Shown: positions 1-6,455 of the stretch, one piece after another
Layout of the letters: every line of letters begins with the position of its first letter
Numbering within the stretch: the stretch's first letter is position 1
IMG/VR virus record: IMGVR_UViG_3300009431_001185
Span: 1 to 25,586 of that record
Length of the DNA stretch: 25,586 bases
Reading direction: 5' to 3' (one strand)
Source: a virus
Position numbers and translations under genes: made by a program
The notes under the pieces: generated by a model
Database searches by the model: none
Told to the model about the DNA's origin: nothing
Seen by the model: only the letters and a program-made list of their open reading frames with translations

Positions 1-119
1 CGCGCCTGCCGCATAAGTTGGTCCGCTACGCCGACCACGCCAGGCTGCTGCTGTCGCTCATCCTCGACAAGCGGTGCACCGGTCGACTGGACGCTGGCGA
101 CTGGGCGCGCTTGCAGTGG
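1..119. repeat. Terminal direct repeat, left copy (circular join)
   Basis: These 119 bases recur exactly at 25468-25586. One open frame continues from the right end into the left end, so the repeat is best explained as the overlap an assembler leaves when it closes a circle. Removing one copy gives a 25,467-bp unit. A tandem integrated array would look the same. Confidence 0.93.
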
Positions 120-1277
120 AACATACTCGTCAGATACATCCCCGCGCGGCAACTCGCGCCGCTGAAGATGTTCCTGATCGACCACGGCGCCCTGACAACA
201 CCCGACAGCTACTCGCCCGAGAAGCGGTCCATGGGCTATCGCATCGAGCCGTGTTTTGACGGCCCGCCGGTGCGGGTGGTGTTAAGGGACCGGCTGCTGG
301 TCAGGAAACTCAGGGACTACCGAGCGGGGAAGGGCAAACAGCACGATGGCCCGCCGGCGGAACTCGTCGAGGCGCGGGGGCCGATCCTCGACGCGATGTG
401 GGACGCACTTCGCAGGCTGCACCTGTCCGAGCCCGCCGAGGCGATACAGCGAAAGCTGGCTCCGGAGGGTCGCCGCGCGGACAACATCCGCCTCACCACA
501 AACATCATCGAATACGGCGATCACGGACGTCCCACCATCGCCCCGCGAGGGTGGCGGGTCAACAGCGTGATTACCCACGCGGCCAGGGTGGTGAGGCCGT
601 TCCTGAGATACGACGACCTGGTGCTTGTCGAACTGGATGTGGCCAACTCGCAGCCACTGATTCTGGCAGCACTGTTGCGTCAGTCACAGAAGCGCAAGAC
701 ATACGTATGTGGCGCAAGACATATCGGTCCTGTCTCCGGGTGTTTGTCTTGTTCTCCGTGTTGTGTTTGCGGTTCTTCTGTAACTTTGCCCTGCGTGGAT
801 TTGCCTGATAGCGAGGTCGAGGAGTTCGCCAGGCTGTGCGAGGAGTGCCGCATCTACGAGCATCTGCAGGCCCGAGGCGGCTTCGCCGACCGCAAGACGG
901 TCAAGACGCAACTGTTCAGCCAGTTGCTGTTCTCCCCGACTCACATCGATGGAGACATGACGCGGCTGTTCAGGTACCTCTGGCCGGAGCTGTTCGAGTG
1001 GATTACCGCGCTGAAGACCCAGTACGGCCACGAGTACCTTGCCATACTGCTTCAGCGGGCGGAATCGTCCATCGTCATCGATGGCGTGTGTGGGAGGCTG
1101 CTGCGCGAGTATCCGGAAATCCCGCTGCTGACCATTCACGACTCCCTGCTCGCGCCCCCGCGCCACGCGGGAACGGTCAAGCAGGTGATGGAGGAGGAGT
1201 TCGCTCGCCACGGCGTGCGTGCGACGGTAAAGAAGAAGGGACTCCATGCGGATGAACTGACGGGGGTGCAGAGATGA
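1..1277 (+). CDS. Family-A DNA polymerase-like protein (3' part; 5' part at 25398-25586)
   Basis: This is the main part of a 448-aa protein whose ATG lies at 25398 across the circular join; the first complete codon here is at base 3. Family-A polymerase palm and finger motifs are recognisable. A motif A-like stretch reads LVELDVANSQPLILAALL (around 640), with the Asp as likely metal ligand. A fingers-helix-like RKTVKTQLFSQLLF (R-x3-K, around 892) follows, then QRAESSIV (around 1055) and a motif C-like LLTIHDSLL (around 1127). No 3'-5' exonuclease motif is visible. I recall similar proteins in planctomycete mobile elements. It probably takes part in element replication or gap filling. Codons at about 675-800 encode a cysteine-rich, T-rich insertion between motif A and the fingers. 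The stop overlaps the next in-frame ATG at 1274. Enzyme activity is inferred only. Confidence 0.68.
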   Translation, partial: RLPHKLVRYADHARLLLSLILDKRCTGRLDAGDWARLQWNILVRYIPARQLAPLKMFLIDHGALTTPDSYSPEKRSMGYRIEPCFDGPPVRVVLRDRLLVRKLRDYRAGKGKQHDGPPAELVEARGPILDAMWDALRRLHLSEPAEAIQRKLAPEGRRADNIRLTTNIIEYGDHGRPTIAPRGWRVNSVITHAARVVRPFLRYDDLVLVELDVANSQPLILAALLRQSQKRKTYVCGARHIGPVSGCLSCSPCCVCGSSVTLPCVDLPDSEVEEFARLCEECRIYEHLQARGGFADRKTVKTQLFSQLLFSPTHIDGDMTRLFRYLWPELFEWITALKTQYGHEYLAILLQRAESSIVIDGVCGRLLREYPEIPLLTIHDSLLAPPRHAGTVKQVMEEEFARHGVRATVKKKGLHADELTGVQR

Positions 1278-1385
1278 CAGAGTACCTTGTCGCCCCCGCG
1301 AAGACGAAGCAGGACGTTCCCACACTGGCCCTGAGGCCGGGCCGAGAAGATGAAACGGTGAGAACGGGCAATCCAGAAGAGACGG

Positions 1386-1414
1386 TTGTCAGGCGGCAAG
1401 TAGCATGCTACAAT
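1386..1414 (+). promoter_or_regulatory. Sigma70-type promoter of the XRE regulator
   Basis: TTGTCA at 1386-1391 and TACAAT at 1409-1414 are separated by 17 bp. The start codon at 1421 lies about 7 bases after the -10 box, so the transcript is probably leaderless or nearly so. Confidence 0.75.
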
Positions 1415-1420
1415 GAGATC

Positions 1421-1630
1421 ATGGCGAAGATGATCGAACAGATCAGGCGGGCCCTTGAGGCGAGCGGCAAGACGCGGTACCGCATCTCCCAGGAGTCAGG
1501 CATCTCGCAAGGTCAACTGTCTCGGCTGGTCAGCGGCGAGCGTGGCCTGACAGTTGACACGCTGGAGAGGCTGGCCGAGTGCCTGGGGCTGGAGATTACG
1601 ATCCGTCCGAAGCGGCGGAAGAAGGGATAG
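1421..1630 (+). CDS. XRE-family helix-turn-helix regulator next to the integrase
   Basis: This 69-aa protein is one small XRE/Cro-type DNA-binding domain. TRYRISQESGISQGQLSRLV forms the helix-turn-helix, followed by a conserved GERGLTVDTLERLAECLGLE helix pair and a basic tail. I chose ATG 1421 because it starts just before the recognisable domain and just after a good promoter. The same frame is open back to ATG 1274, which overlaps the polymerase-like stop, so a 118-aa form coupled to that gene cannot be excluded. The integrase begins 4 bp downstream. Small XRE genes of this kind commonly sit directly upstream of integrases in Planctomycetota; it probably controls integrase or its own expression. 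Function is inferred from family and position. Confidence 0.85.
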   Translation: MAKMIEQIRRALEASGKTRYRISQESGISQGQLSRLVSGERGLTVDTLERLAECLGLEITIRPKRRKKG

Positions 1631-1634
1631 TGTG

Positions 1635-3125
1635 ATGGCGAGCGTGAGCCATGAGAAGAAGACAGGACGGCGCACGGTGCAGTTTGTAGGCGGCGACGGC
1701 AAGCGTCGGTCGGTGCGACTGGGCAAGGTGAGCAAGCGACAGGCCGAGGCGGCCAAGCTCCGCATCGAGGACCTCGTCGCGTGCAAGAAGACGGGGACAG
1801 CGCCGAAGGGCACGACGGCGGAATGGCTGACGAGCGTGCCCGATGTGATTCGCAGACGGCTGGAGCGCGTGGGGCTTGTCGAGCCACAGGAGCGGCGCGA
1901 CTGCCCCACCGTGGCGGCATGGATACGTCAGTACATCCAAGGCCGAACCGACGTGAAGGCGAGGACGCGGACGAACATGGAGCAGGCCGAGAAGGACGCG
2001 GTGAAGTTCTTCGGCGGCAAGCGCCTTGACGAGATCACGCCCGGCGATGCCGAGGACTTCCGTATCTATCTCAAGGAACGGGGGCTGGCCGAAGGAACGC
2101 TCAGGCGGCACTGCAAGCGTGTCAAACAGTTCTTCATTGCCGCCGTGAAACGCAAGATCATTGCGGAGAACCCGTTCGCGGGCATCAGGTGCGGGGACTA
2201 TGCCAACCCGACCCGCTATCGCTTCGTCAGTCGTGAGGAAGCCCAGGCGGTCCTTGACGCGTGCCCCGATGCCGAGTGGCGTCTGATCTTCGCGCTGTGC
2301 CGCTACGGGGGCCTGCGTTGCCCGTCAGAGGTACTGCGACTCACATGGGCGGATATTGACTGGGAGCGTGACCGATTCACGGTCCACGCCAGCAAGACCG
2401 CTCACCACGCCGACGGCGGTATCCGTCAGGTGCCGATCTTCCCCGAACTGGCCCCCTACCTGTCCGAACGATTCGAGCAGGCCGAGCCGGGCGACGAGTA
2501 CGTCATCACGCGGTATCGAGGCGGCAGTGCGAATCTCCGCACGCAACTCCACCGCATCATCAGGCGCGCGGGACTGACGCCCTGGCCCAAGACATTTCAG
2601 AACCTGAGGTCCACCCGAGAGACCGAACTGACGGAGAGGTTTCCGGTGCACGTAGTCTGCAAGTGGATCGGGAACAGTCCAAAGGTGGCGAACAGGCACT
2701 ACCTCCAGACAACGGATGAGCACTTCGCGGAGGCGGTGCGGAAAGCGGTGCAGAATCCGGTGCAGTACTCGTCGGAATCGTCGCGCATGGAGCGGAAAAC
2801 GCAGAATCACGGCGCGGCCGATGGGCCAGAACTCGCTGGAATCACCCCGGAAAGCGAAAAAAAAGCAGTCCTCGGCGTGAACCGAGGACTGCTCCGACTA
2901 CCCCCAAGGGGAGTCGAACAGGGCGATATAAGGGGTTATGAGAACAGATACTTACAGAATCCCCCGAAATCAGACGGTGCAGAATCCGGTGCAGAATCCA
3001 CCGAAACGGGGCAATTGGACGCCGATCTTGCTTGCGTGGTCGATGCCTGGTCGACTCTGCCCGAGAACGTCAGGGCGGCGATCCTGAGCACAATCGAAGC
3101 ATACAGGCGCGAAGGAAACAGATGA
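1635..3125 (+). CDS. int: Tyrosine recombinase (main integrase, planctomycete type)
   Basis: This 496-aa site-specific recombinase probably integrates and excises the element. It has an arm-binding-like N-terminus, a core-binding domain (about residues 90-180) and a catalytic domain (about 197-375). Visible catalytic positions are Arg228 in GLRCPSE, Lys254 in HASK, Arg325 in QNLRSTRETEL and the nucleophile Tyr356 in RHYLQ. The usual His of the HxxR motif is Gln and the usual LGH is WIGNS; both changes are, to my knowledge, normal in planctomycete integrases. ATG 1635 follows the XRE stop by 4 bp; GTG 1632 is an alternative. About 140 residues follow the catalytic Tyr. That tail is read through a tRNA-like inverted repeat and a minus-strand terminator (2857-2919), which look like the attachment site, and ends in a helix with a W-x3-LPE-x-VRAAIL pattern. 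Confidence 0.93.
   Translation: MASVSHEKKTGRRTVQFVGGDGKRRSVRLGKVSKRQAEAAKLRIEDLVACKKTGTAPKGTTAEWLTSVPDVIRRRLERVGLVEPQERRDCPTVAAWIRQYIQGRTDVKARTRTNMEQAEKDAVKFFGGKRLDEITPGDAEDFRIYLKERGLAEGTLRRHCKRVKQFFIAAVKRKIIAENPFAGIRCGDYANPTRYRFVSREEAQAVLDACPDAEWRLIFALCRYGGLRCPSEVLRLTWADIDWERDRFTVHASKTAHHADGGIRQVPIFPELAPYLSERFEQAEPGDEYVITRYRGGSANLRTQLHRIIRRAGLTPWPKTFQNLRSTRETELTERFPVHVVCKWIGNSPKVANRHYLQTTDEHFAEAVRKAVQNPVQYSSESSRMERKTQNHGAADGPELAGITPESEKKAVLGVNRGLLRLPPRGVEQGDIRGYENRYLQNPPKSDGAESGAESTETGQLDADLACVVDAWSTLPENVRAAILSTIEAYRREGNR
2734..2767 (+). repeat. Direct-repeat cluster 1, CGGTGC(A/G)G(A/T)A, 12-bp phased
   Basis: Three copies start at 2734, 2746 and 2758, exactly 12 bp apart. They lie on the left of the candidate attachment core and may be arm-type binding sites for the integrase or excisionases. 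Confidence 0.6.
2857..2892 (-). terminator. Perfect intrinsic terminator on the minus strand, inside int
   Basis: Read on the minus strand, an 11-bp perfect stem (GCAGTCCTCGG paired with CCGAGGACTGC, loop 6) is followed by eight Ts. It lies within the integrase coding sequence and points against it, so it does not serve int. It is most easily understood as the terminator of a chromosomal gene, probably a tRNA, carried in the attachment site. Confidence 0.75.
2895..2919 (-). other. Candidate attP core: tRNA T-arm-like inverted repeat
   Basis: On the plus strand CGACT-A-CCCC-CAA-GGGG-AGTCG forms a nearly perfect inverted repeat with one bulged base. On the minus strand it reads GTTCGACTCCCC followed by TTGGGGGTA, like the T-loop and 3' end of a tRNA, and the terminator at 2857-2892 follows directly. 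The 5' half of a T-stem is absent, as expected when only the 3' end of a target tRNA is carried. Location inside the integrase gene and repeat clusters on both sides support attP. The target gene cannot be named from this window. Confidence 0.55.
2975..2996 (+). repeat. Direct-repeat cluster 2, same unit as 2734-2767
   Basis: Two copies of CGGTGCAGAA start at 2975 and 2987, again 12 bp apart. The 20-bp stretch at 2975-2994 is identical to 2746-2765 but is read in a different codon frame, so the repeat is kept at DNA level, not protein level. A lone copy occurs at 3425-3434. Confidence 0.6.
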
Positions 3126-3153
3126 TCGTCAGAGAACATGGAAAGGGTATGCA

Positions 3154-3507
3154 ATGAGACAAGCACAACCGTCACCAACGGCGGTTAACGGTCGCCAATC
3201 CAATGGTCGATTCGGAGCAGGCAACACGTTCGGAAAGGGTAACCCGTACGCGAAGCAGGTCAATGCCTGGCGAGTGGCGCTCGCCGAGGCGGTTACGCCT
3301 GACGATATCACGGCAGTGGTCACAGTGCTGGTCCAGGAGGCCAAGGCAGGGCAGTCTTGGGCGGTGAGAGAGTTGCTGAACCGAACGCTCGGCAGAACAC
3401 GGCAGTCCGTCCAGATCGAGGGGGCGGTGCAGAACGTTGAGTACTTCCCCGACGACTTCCTGGAATATCTGGACTGGAAGGCGGCCCGAACGGAGGTGGA
3501 TACATGA
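3154..3507 (+). CDS. Hypothetical protein, DUF5681-like
   Basis: A 117-aa soluble protein. The N-terminus carries a basic, glycine/asparagine-rich segment (NGRFGAGNTFGKGNPYAKQV). A helical domain follows with QEAKAGQSWAVRELLNRTLG, resembling DUF5681-like proteins that are frequent beside planctomycete mobile genes. A purine-rich GGAAAGG lies 7 bases before the ATG. Its stop overlaps the next gene by 4 bp (ATGA), so the two are translated together. It carries one copy of the integrase-region repeat at 3425-3434. No function is established; a nucleic-acid-binding role is only a guess from composition. Confidence 0.72.
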   Translation: MRQAQPSPTAVNGRQSNGRFGAGNTFGKGNPYAKQVNAWRVALAEAVTPDDITAVVTVLVQEAKAGQSWAVRELLNRTLGRTRQSVQIEGAVQNVEYFPDDFLEYLDWKAARTEVDT

Positions 3508-3866
3508 CCCCCAGCGAGTTCGTGGACTCCATCCTGGCCGATGAGGACCCGCAACGGCAGCGTCGGCGGATACGTGCATTCCTGGGATTTCCCATGGCCG
3601 TGAGGCAGAAGGTCGTTCGAGTCTATCCACCCGATGAGTTCTATGACCTCGTCTTCTCCGTCGCGTTCCCGGACCTCTCTGGAACAGACGCCCCGTTCTT
3701 TCGGGCACTGATGGGTTCTATGGCCCTTGATCTGCCATCCCCAGACGAGGAAACCGATGCCGACCGGGAAGCCGCCGAAAACTCGCGTCGCAAGTGCGAG
3801 GCCCTCGTGGCCGAGTATACCGCCGCCCCTGCAGAAGCAGCACTCGGACCTGACGTCACATGCTGA
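3504..3866 (+). CDS. Hypothetical small acidic protein
   Basis: A 120-aa soluble protein without a family I recognise. It is acidic, mostly helical by appearance, and has no signal peptide or membrane span. A basic patch (DPQRQRRRIRAFLG) lies near the N-terminus, and the C-terminal third is rich in alanine and glutamate. The ATG overlaps the stop of the upstream DUF5681-like gene, indicating translational coupling and a shared process. The 225 bp after it contain no convincing gene, only a TACAAT at 3961-3966 without a -35 and the promoter of the next gene. Confidence 0.65.
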   Translation: MTPSEFVDSILADEDPQRQRRRIRAFLGFPMAVRQKVVRVYPPDEFYDLVFSVAFPDLSGTDAPFFRALMGSMALDLPSPDEETDADREAAENSRRKCEALVAEYTAAPAEAALGPDVTC

Positions 3867-3997
3867 CGTAAGGGAGATAAACAAGGTTGAGGCGATCAGG
3901 TGGCGCGGGGAACCCCGGCCCGCTGAAAAGGCAAGGCGCCGCAGGCGTCGTTGCTGCCCCTACAATGACGCAGTGGGTTACGTTTTGCCTGACAAGC

Positions 3998-4026
3998 TTG
4001 ACATACGAGAGCGGCCTGCGTGAAAT
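3998..4026 (+). promoter_or_regulatory. Probable promoter of the DprA-like/PRTase pair
   Basis: A consensus TTGACA at 3998-4003 is followed after 17 bp by TGAAAT at 4021-4026. It lies 66 bp before the preferred start at 4092. Confidence 0.55.
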
Positions 4027-4091
4027 ACTAGCTCAGGGATGTGGCCCATGCGATTGAAGGCGAGCCATCGAGGCAGAGGAGTCCCACGACA

Positions 4092-4988
4092 ATGACACCT
4101 GCACTGTGCAACGCGATATCACCATTCGAGGAGATGGTATCCTACGAAACCCTTTGGAGCGTTCCTAAGGCAACAGTGAAGAGCGTGGCGGAACTGTTCC
4201 CCCAGAGCGGCGAGTCGCTGCTTCCGTCCGAGGTGCTGGAGCGACAGGCGGAAGAAACCCTGTTCGGCTTGCAGGACCTCAGGGAGAAGGTGGAGAGGTT
4301 CCTCCGGCCCCTGACAGGGTTCTCCGTCTGCGTGTATCGAGCATTCGACTATCCCGAGAGGTTGCGTGAGGCGAAGTACCCGCCAGAGGTGTTCTACTAC
4401 CGTGGTGACATCGGCCTCATGGAGAGTCGGTGCATCTCGATTGTCGGGGCTCGGAGGTGTTCCCCGGAAGGTAGACGCAGGGCGGCCAAACTCGCCAACG
4501 GCCTTGTCGACCGGGGCTATACCATCGTGTCGGGGCTGGCCGCAGGGGTGGACACAGCGGCCATGACAACGGCCATTGAGCGCGAAGGGCGGACGCTGGG
4601 GGTCATCGGAACGCCCATCACCGAGTCGTATCCGCGCGAGAATGAGGCGCTCCAGGCGGAGGTCGCTTCCGAGCACTTGCTCATGAGTCACGTGCCGTTC
4701 TACCGCTACAAACATGAGTCCTTCAGGTCGCACAGGTTCCACTTTCCAGCCCGCAACGTGCTCATGGCTGCGCTTTCGGAGGCGACCGTCATCGTTGAGG
4801 CGTCTGACACGAGTGGCACACTCACGCAGGCCCGCGCCTGTCTCCAGCAGGGCCGGAAGTTGTTCATCCTCAACTCGTGCTTCGAGAATCCTGATATCAC
4901 CTGGCCCAAGACGTACGAGGAGAGGGGCGCCATTCGTGTACGCGAGTTCGGGGACATCTTCTCATCTCTTGAGGAGGACGACGACTGA
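4092..4988 (+). CDS. DprA/Smf-like SLOG-fold protein
   Basis: A 298-aa protein with the Rossmann-like fold shared by DprA/Smf and LOG proteins. Key signatures are ISIVGARRCSPEG (about residue 116), a SGLAAGVDTAA loop (about 147) and a GVIGTPI segment. An FYYRGD motif comes just before the Rossmann domain, as in DprA. The N-terminal 90 residues are helical and partly unlike standard DprA. I chose ATG 4092, which has AGAGGAG 11 bases upstream, over GTG 4041. Housekeeping DprA loads RecA on incoming single strands. Here the gene stands beside a phosphoribosyltransferase inside cargo DNA, which fits the SLOG proteins of nucleotide-based conflict systems better. It may bind or cleave a nucleotide or nucleic-acid signal; this is inference. 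Confidence 0.85.
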   Translation: MTPALCNAISPFEEMVSYETLWSVPKATVKSVAELFPQSGESLLPSEVLERQAEETLFGLQDLREKVERFLRPLTGFSVCVYRAFDYPERLREAKYPPEVFYYRGDIGLMESRCISIVGARRCSPEGRRRAAKLANGLVDRGYTIVSGLAAGVDTAAMTTAIEREGRTLGVIGTPITESYPRENEALQAEVASEHLLMSHVPFYRYKHESFRSHRFHFPARNVLMAALSEATVIVEASDTSGTLTQARACLQQGRKLFILNSCFENPDITWPKTYEERGAIRVREFGDIFSSLEEDDD

Positions 4989-4989
4989 C

Positions 4990-5616
4990 GTGGCCAAGCT
5001 CTGGACACTGATGGATCAGGTGGAATCCCCACCATGCTACCTGACCCCGGATGATTGCAGGAACTGTCTTTACGCCCGGGATTACGTGGCGGGCGGTGGA
5101 TACGCGGCCTCCACCGCCAATCAGCTCATCGTGAACCTCAAGAAGAAGCCCGCACTCCGGGGCACCAATCAGTGGCCCCACAAGATCAACGCCCTCTGTC
5201 AGTTCGCCGACGAAGTAGCCAGCCTGTTCAAGCGCGAAAGTCGGGCCCACATCGCTTGCATTCCGGGGTCCAAGTCGAAGGATGACCCGGAGTATGATCC
5301 TCGCATGGACCTGATGCTTGAGCGACTGTCCTCACGACGCCCCCACCTCACCATCGAAGCTCCTTTCGCCAGGGCGGCGAGTGGGACGCCATGCCATACA
5401 GGCGGCAGCCGGGATATCGAGCGGCTTTGCGATGAAATCCAATACGGGGGAATGACTTCGGGAATAGACACCCTCATACTCATCGATGATGTCATCACGC
5501 GCGGGACGCATTTCAAGGCTTGCCAGAGGATCCTTTGGGAGTACCATCCCCGTCTGGAAGTCATAGGCATCTTCTGGACTCGCACAGTTCGGCCAAGCGG
5601 CATCGAGACGCAGTAG
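4990..5616 (+). CDS. Phosphoribosyltransferase-family protein paired with DprA-like
   Basis: A 208-aa protein with the PRPP-binding loop of type I phosphoribosyltransferases: LILIDDVITRGTHFKACQ near residues 157-174, hydrophobic strand, two acidic residues, then T-R-G-T. An upstream IACIPGSKSKDD segment fits the pyrophosphate loop. The N-terminus has an unusual LTPDDCRNCLYARDYVAGGGY segment with two cysteines. Translation should start at GTG 4990, one base after the upstream stop, using GAGGAGG inside the preceding gene, so the two proteins are made together. The natural substrate (base, nucleotide or another phosphoribosyl acceptor) cannot be read from sequence. The DprA-like plus PRTase pair is a candidate defence module. 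Confidence 0.82.
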   Translation: MAKLWTLMDQVESPPCYLTPDDCRNCLYARDYVAGGGYAASTANQLIVNLKKKPALRGTNQWPHKINALCQFADEVASLFKRESRAHIACIPGSKSKDDPEYDPRMDLMLERLSSRRPHLTIEAPFARAASGTPCHTGGSRDIERLCDEIQYGGMTSGIDTLILIDDVITRGTHFKACQRILWEYHPRLEVIGIFWTRTVRPSGIETQ

Positions 5617-5697
5617 GCACGGCCCTCAGCCCCTTCGCGTCTCCGCTGGCGGCTGATGCTGTTCTCTGACGATCCGAGCCCGATACCGTAGCTACCA

Positions 5698-5728
5698 TTG
5701 ACACGAGACAGCTAGGGCGGGATATTAT
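5698..5728 (+). promoter_or_regulatory. Promoter upstream of the small membrane protein
   Basis: TTGACA at 5698-5703 is followed after 19 bp by TATTAT at 5723-5728. The start codon is at 5778, leaving a leader of about 45 bases. Confidence 0.5.
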
Positions 5729-5738
5729 CGGGGAACAC

Positions 5739-5845
5739 CTGGCAAGGCATTTCTGGGGCCGGACGAAAGGGCGAGAGATGACTCGATACGTTGTACTGGC
5801 CGGTTGCGTGCTGATCGCGGCGATGGTGATGTTCCCGCCATATCA
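5739..5845 (+). repeat. Shared leader plus N-terminal coding module, copy 1
   Basis: From about CTGGCAAGGCATTTC before the start codon through the first 22 or so codons, this stretch aligns with 11283-11397 before and into the HtrA-like gene. Both the untranslated leader and the coding start are similar, although the proteins differ afterwards. Confidence 0.55.
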
Positions 5846-6164
5846 AGGCGTTTACCGTCGCTCACGGACCACCACCACCCGCTTCATGGGATACTACAGT
5901 TTCTTCTCGCCCCCCGACTCCAAAGCGGTATGGGAGGAGATTTGGGATAAGTCATGGGACCGCGATTTCAAGGCGTGGGTGTCTGAGGACGGTCGCCCGG
6001 GGCGAACATGGGAAGACCATCATGAGTACTACACATCCCACATCGACACCGACCGCCTCCATGCCCAACTCGTCGCCATCGTCCTGATAACGTGCGGTGT
6101 CGCGTTTGCCTTTCGACAACGGGAACACAAGAGAACTGGCCCCGATACCAAACCCCCAGCTTAG
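5778..6164 (+). CDS. Small two-span membrane protein
   Basis: A 128-aa protein with an N-terminal hydrophobic segment (about residues 5-20, ending in MFPP) and a second span near the C-terminus (LVAIVLITCGVAFAF, about 97-115). In between lies a hydrophilic domain rich in aromatic and acidic residues, with GYYSFFSPPDS. This FPP, GY-x-FFSPP and second-span layout recalls small membrane proteins common in Planctomycetota, of unknown function. Its first 22 residues and leader resemble those of the HtrA-like gene at 11320. The downstream neighbour is convergent; no terminator is obvious between them. Confidence 0.75.
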   Translation: MTRYVVLAGCVLIAAMVMFPPYQGVYRRSRTTTTRFMGYYSFFSPPDSKAVWEEIWDKSWDRDFKAWVSEDGRPGRTWEDHHEYYTSHIDTDRLHAQLVAIVLITCGVAFAFRQREHKRTGPDTKPPA

Positions 6165-6195
6165 TCGTTGTCGACATGGAGCGACTGGTGCCCGT

Positions 6196-6447
6196 TCATG
6201 CGTGACGGCCCAGCCGCTTGCTGGCGGGCGGCTCATGCCGATCTCGCACGACCCGCGCCCGATACTGCAACTGCGTCAACTCACCGCAACGGTCCTGCAA
6301 CAGCCCGATCAGCCGCTCAAGTCTCGGCATGTTCGCTTCGATGAAGTGGCAGTTGCCTTCGTCGATCGCCTGCTCCAACTTCGCGATGAAGGGCTCGCCG
6401 TCGTGCCAGGGGAGTCTTGTACGCATGGTGCTGATACGGTCCATCAT
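6196..6447 (-). CDS. Hypothetical small protein behind the zinc-ribbon membrane protein
   Basis: An 83-aa soluble, charged helical protein with no recognised domain. I placed the start at the first of two adjacent Met codons (6447), which follow TAGGAG closely; upstream codons overlap the preceding gene and look unreal. It lies 8 bp after the stop of the zinc-ribbon membrane protein and is surely co-transcribed with it. A central EANMPRLERLIGLLQDRCGELTQLQ segment could form an amphipathic or coiled-coil helix, suggesting it binds a protein partner. Confidence 0.6.
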   Translation of the reverse strand: MMDRISTMRTRLPWHDGEPFIAKLEQAIDEGNCHFIEANMPRLERLIGLLQDRCGELTQLQYRARVVRDRHEPPASKRLGRHA

Positions 6448-6455
6448 CCTGGCTC

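Noticed and set aside
1274-1630. The 118-aa version of the XRE regulator starting at 1274
   Set aside because: The extra 49 residues show no domain, and a good promoter lies just before ATG 1421; kept only as an alternative.
2865-2892. The hairpin as a terminator or attenuator of the integrase transcript
   Set aside because: On the plus strand the stem has no following T-run; the Ts are on the minus strand, so it fits a carried-over chromosomal terminator.
2895-2919. A complete tRNA gene at the T-arm-like sequence
   Set aside because: Only a T-loop-like and acceptor-like 3' part is visible; there is no anticodon arm or 5' half.
2734-2996. A CRISPR array
   Set aside because: The repeats are about 10 bp with 12-bp spacing and lie in coding DNA; no cas gene is present.
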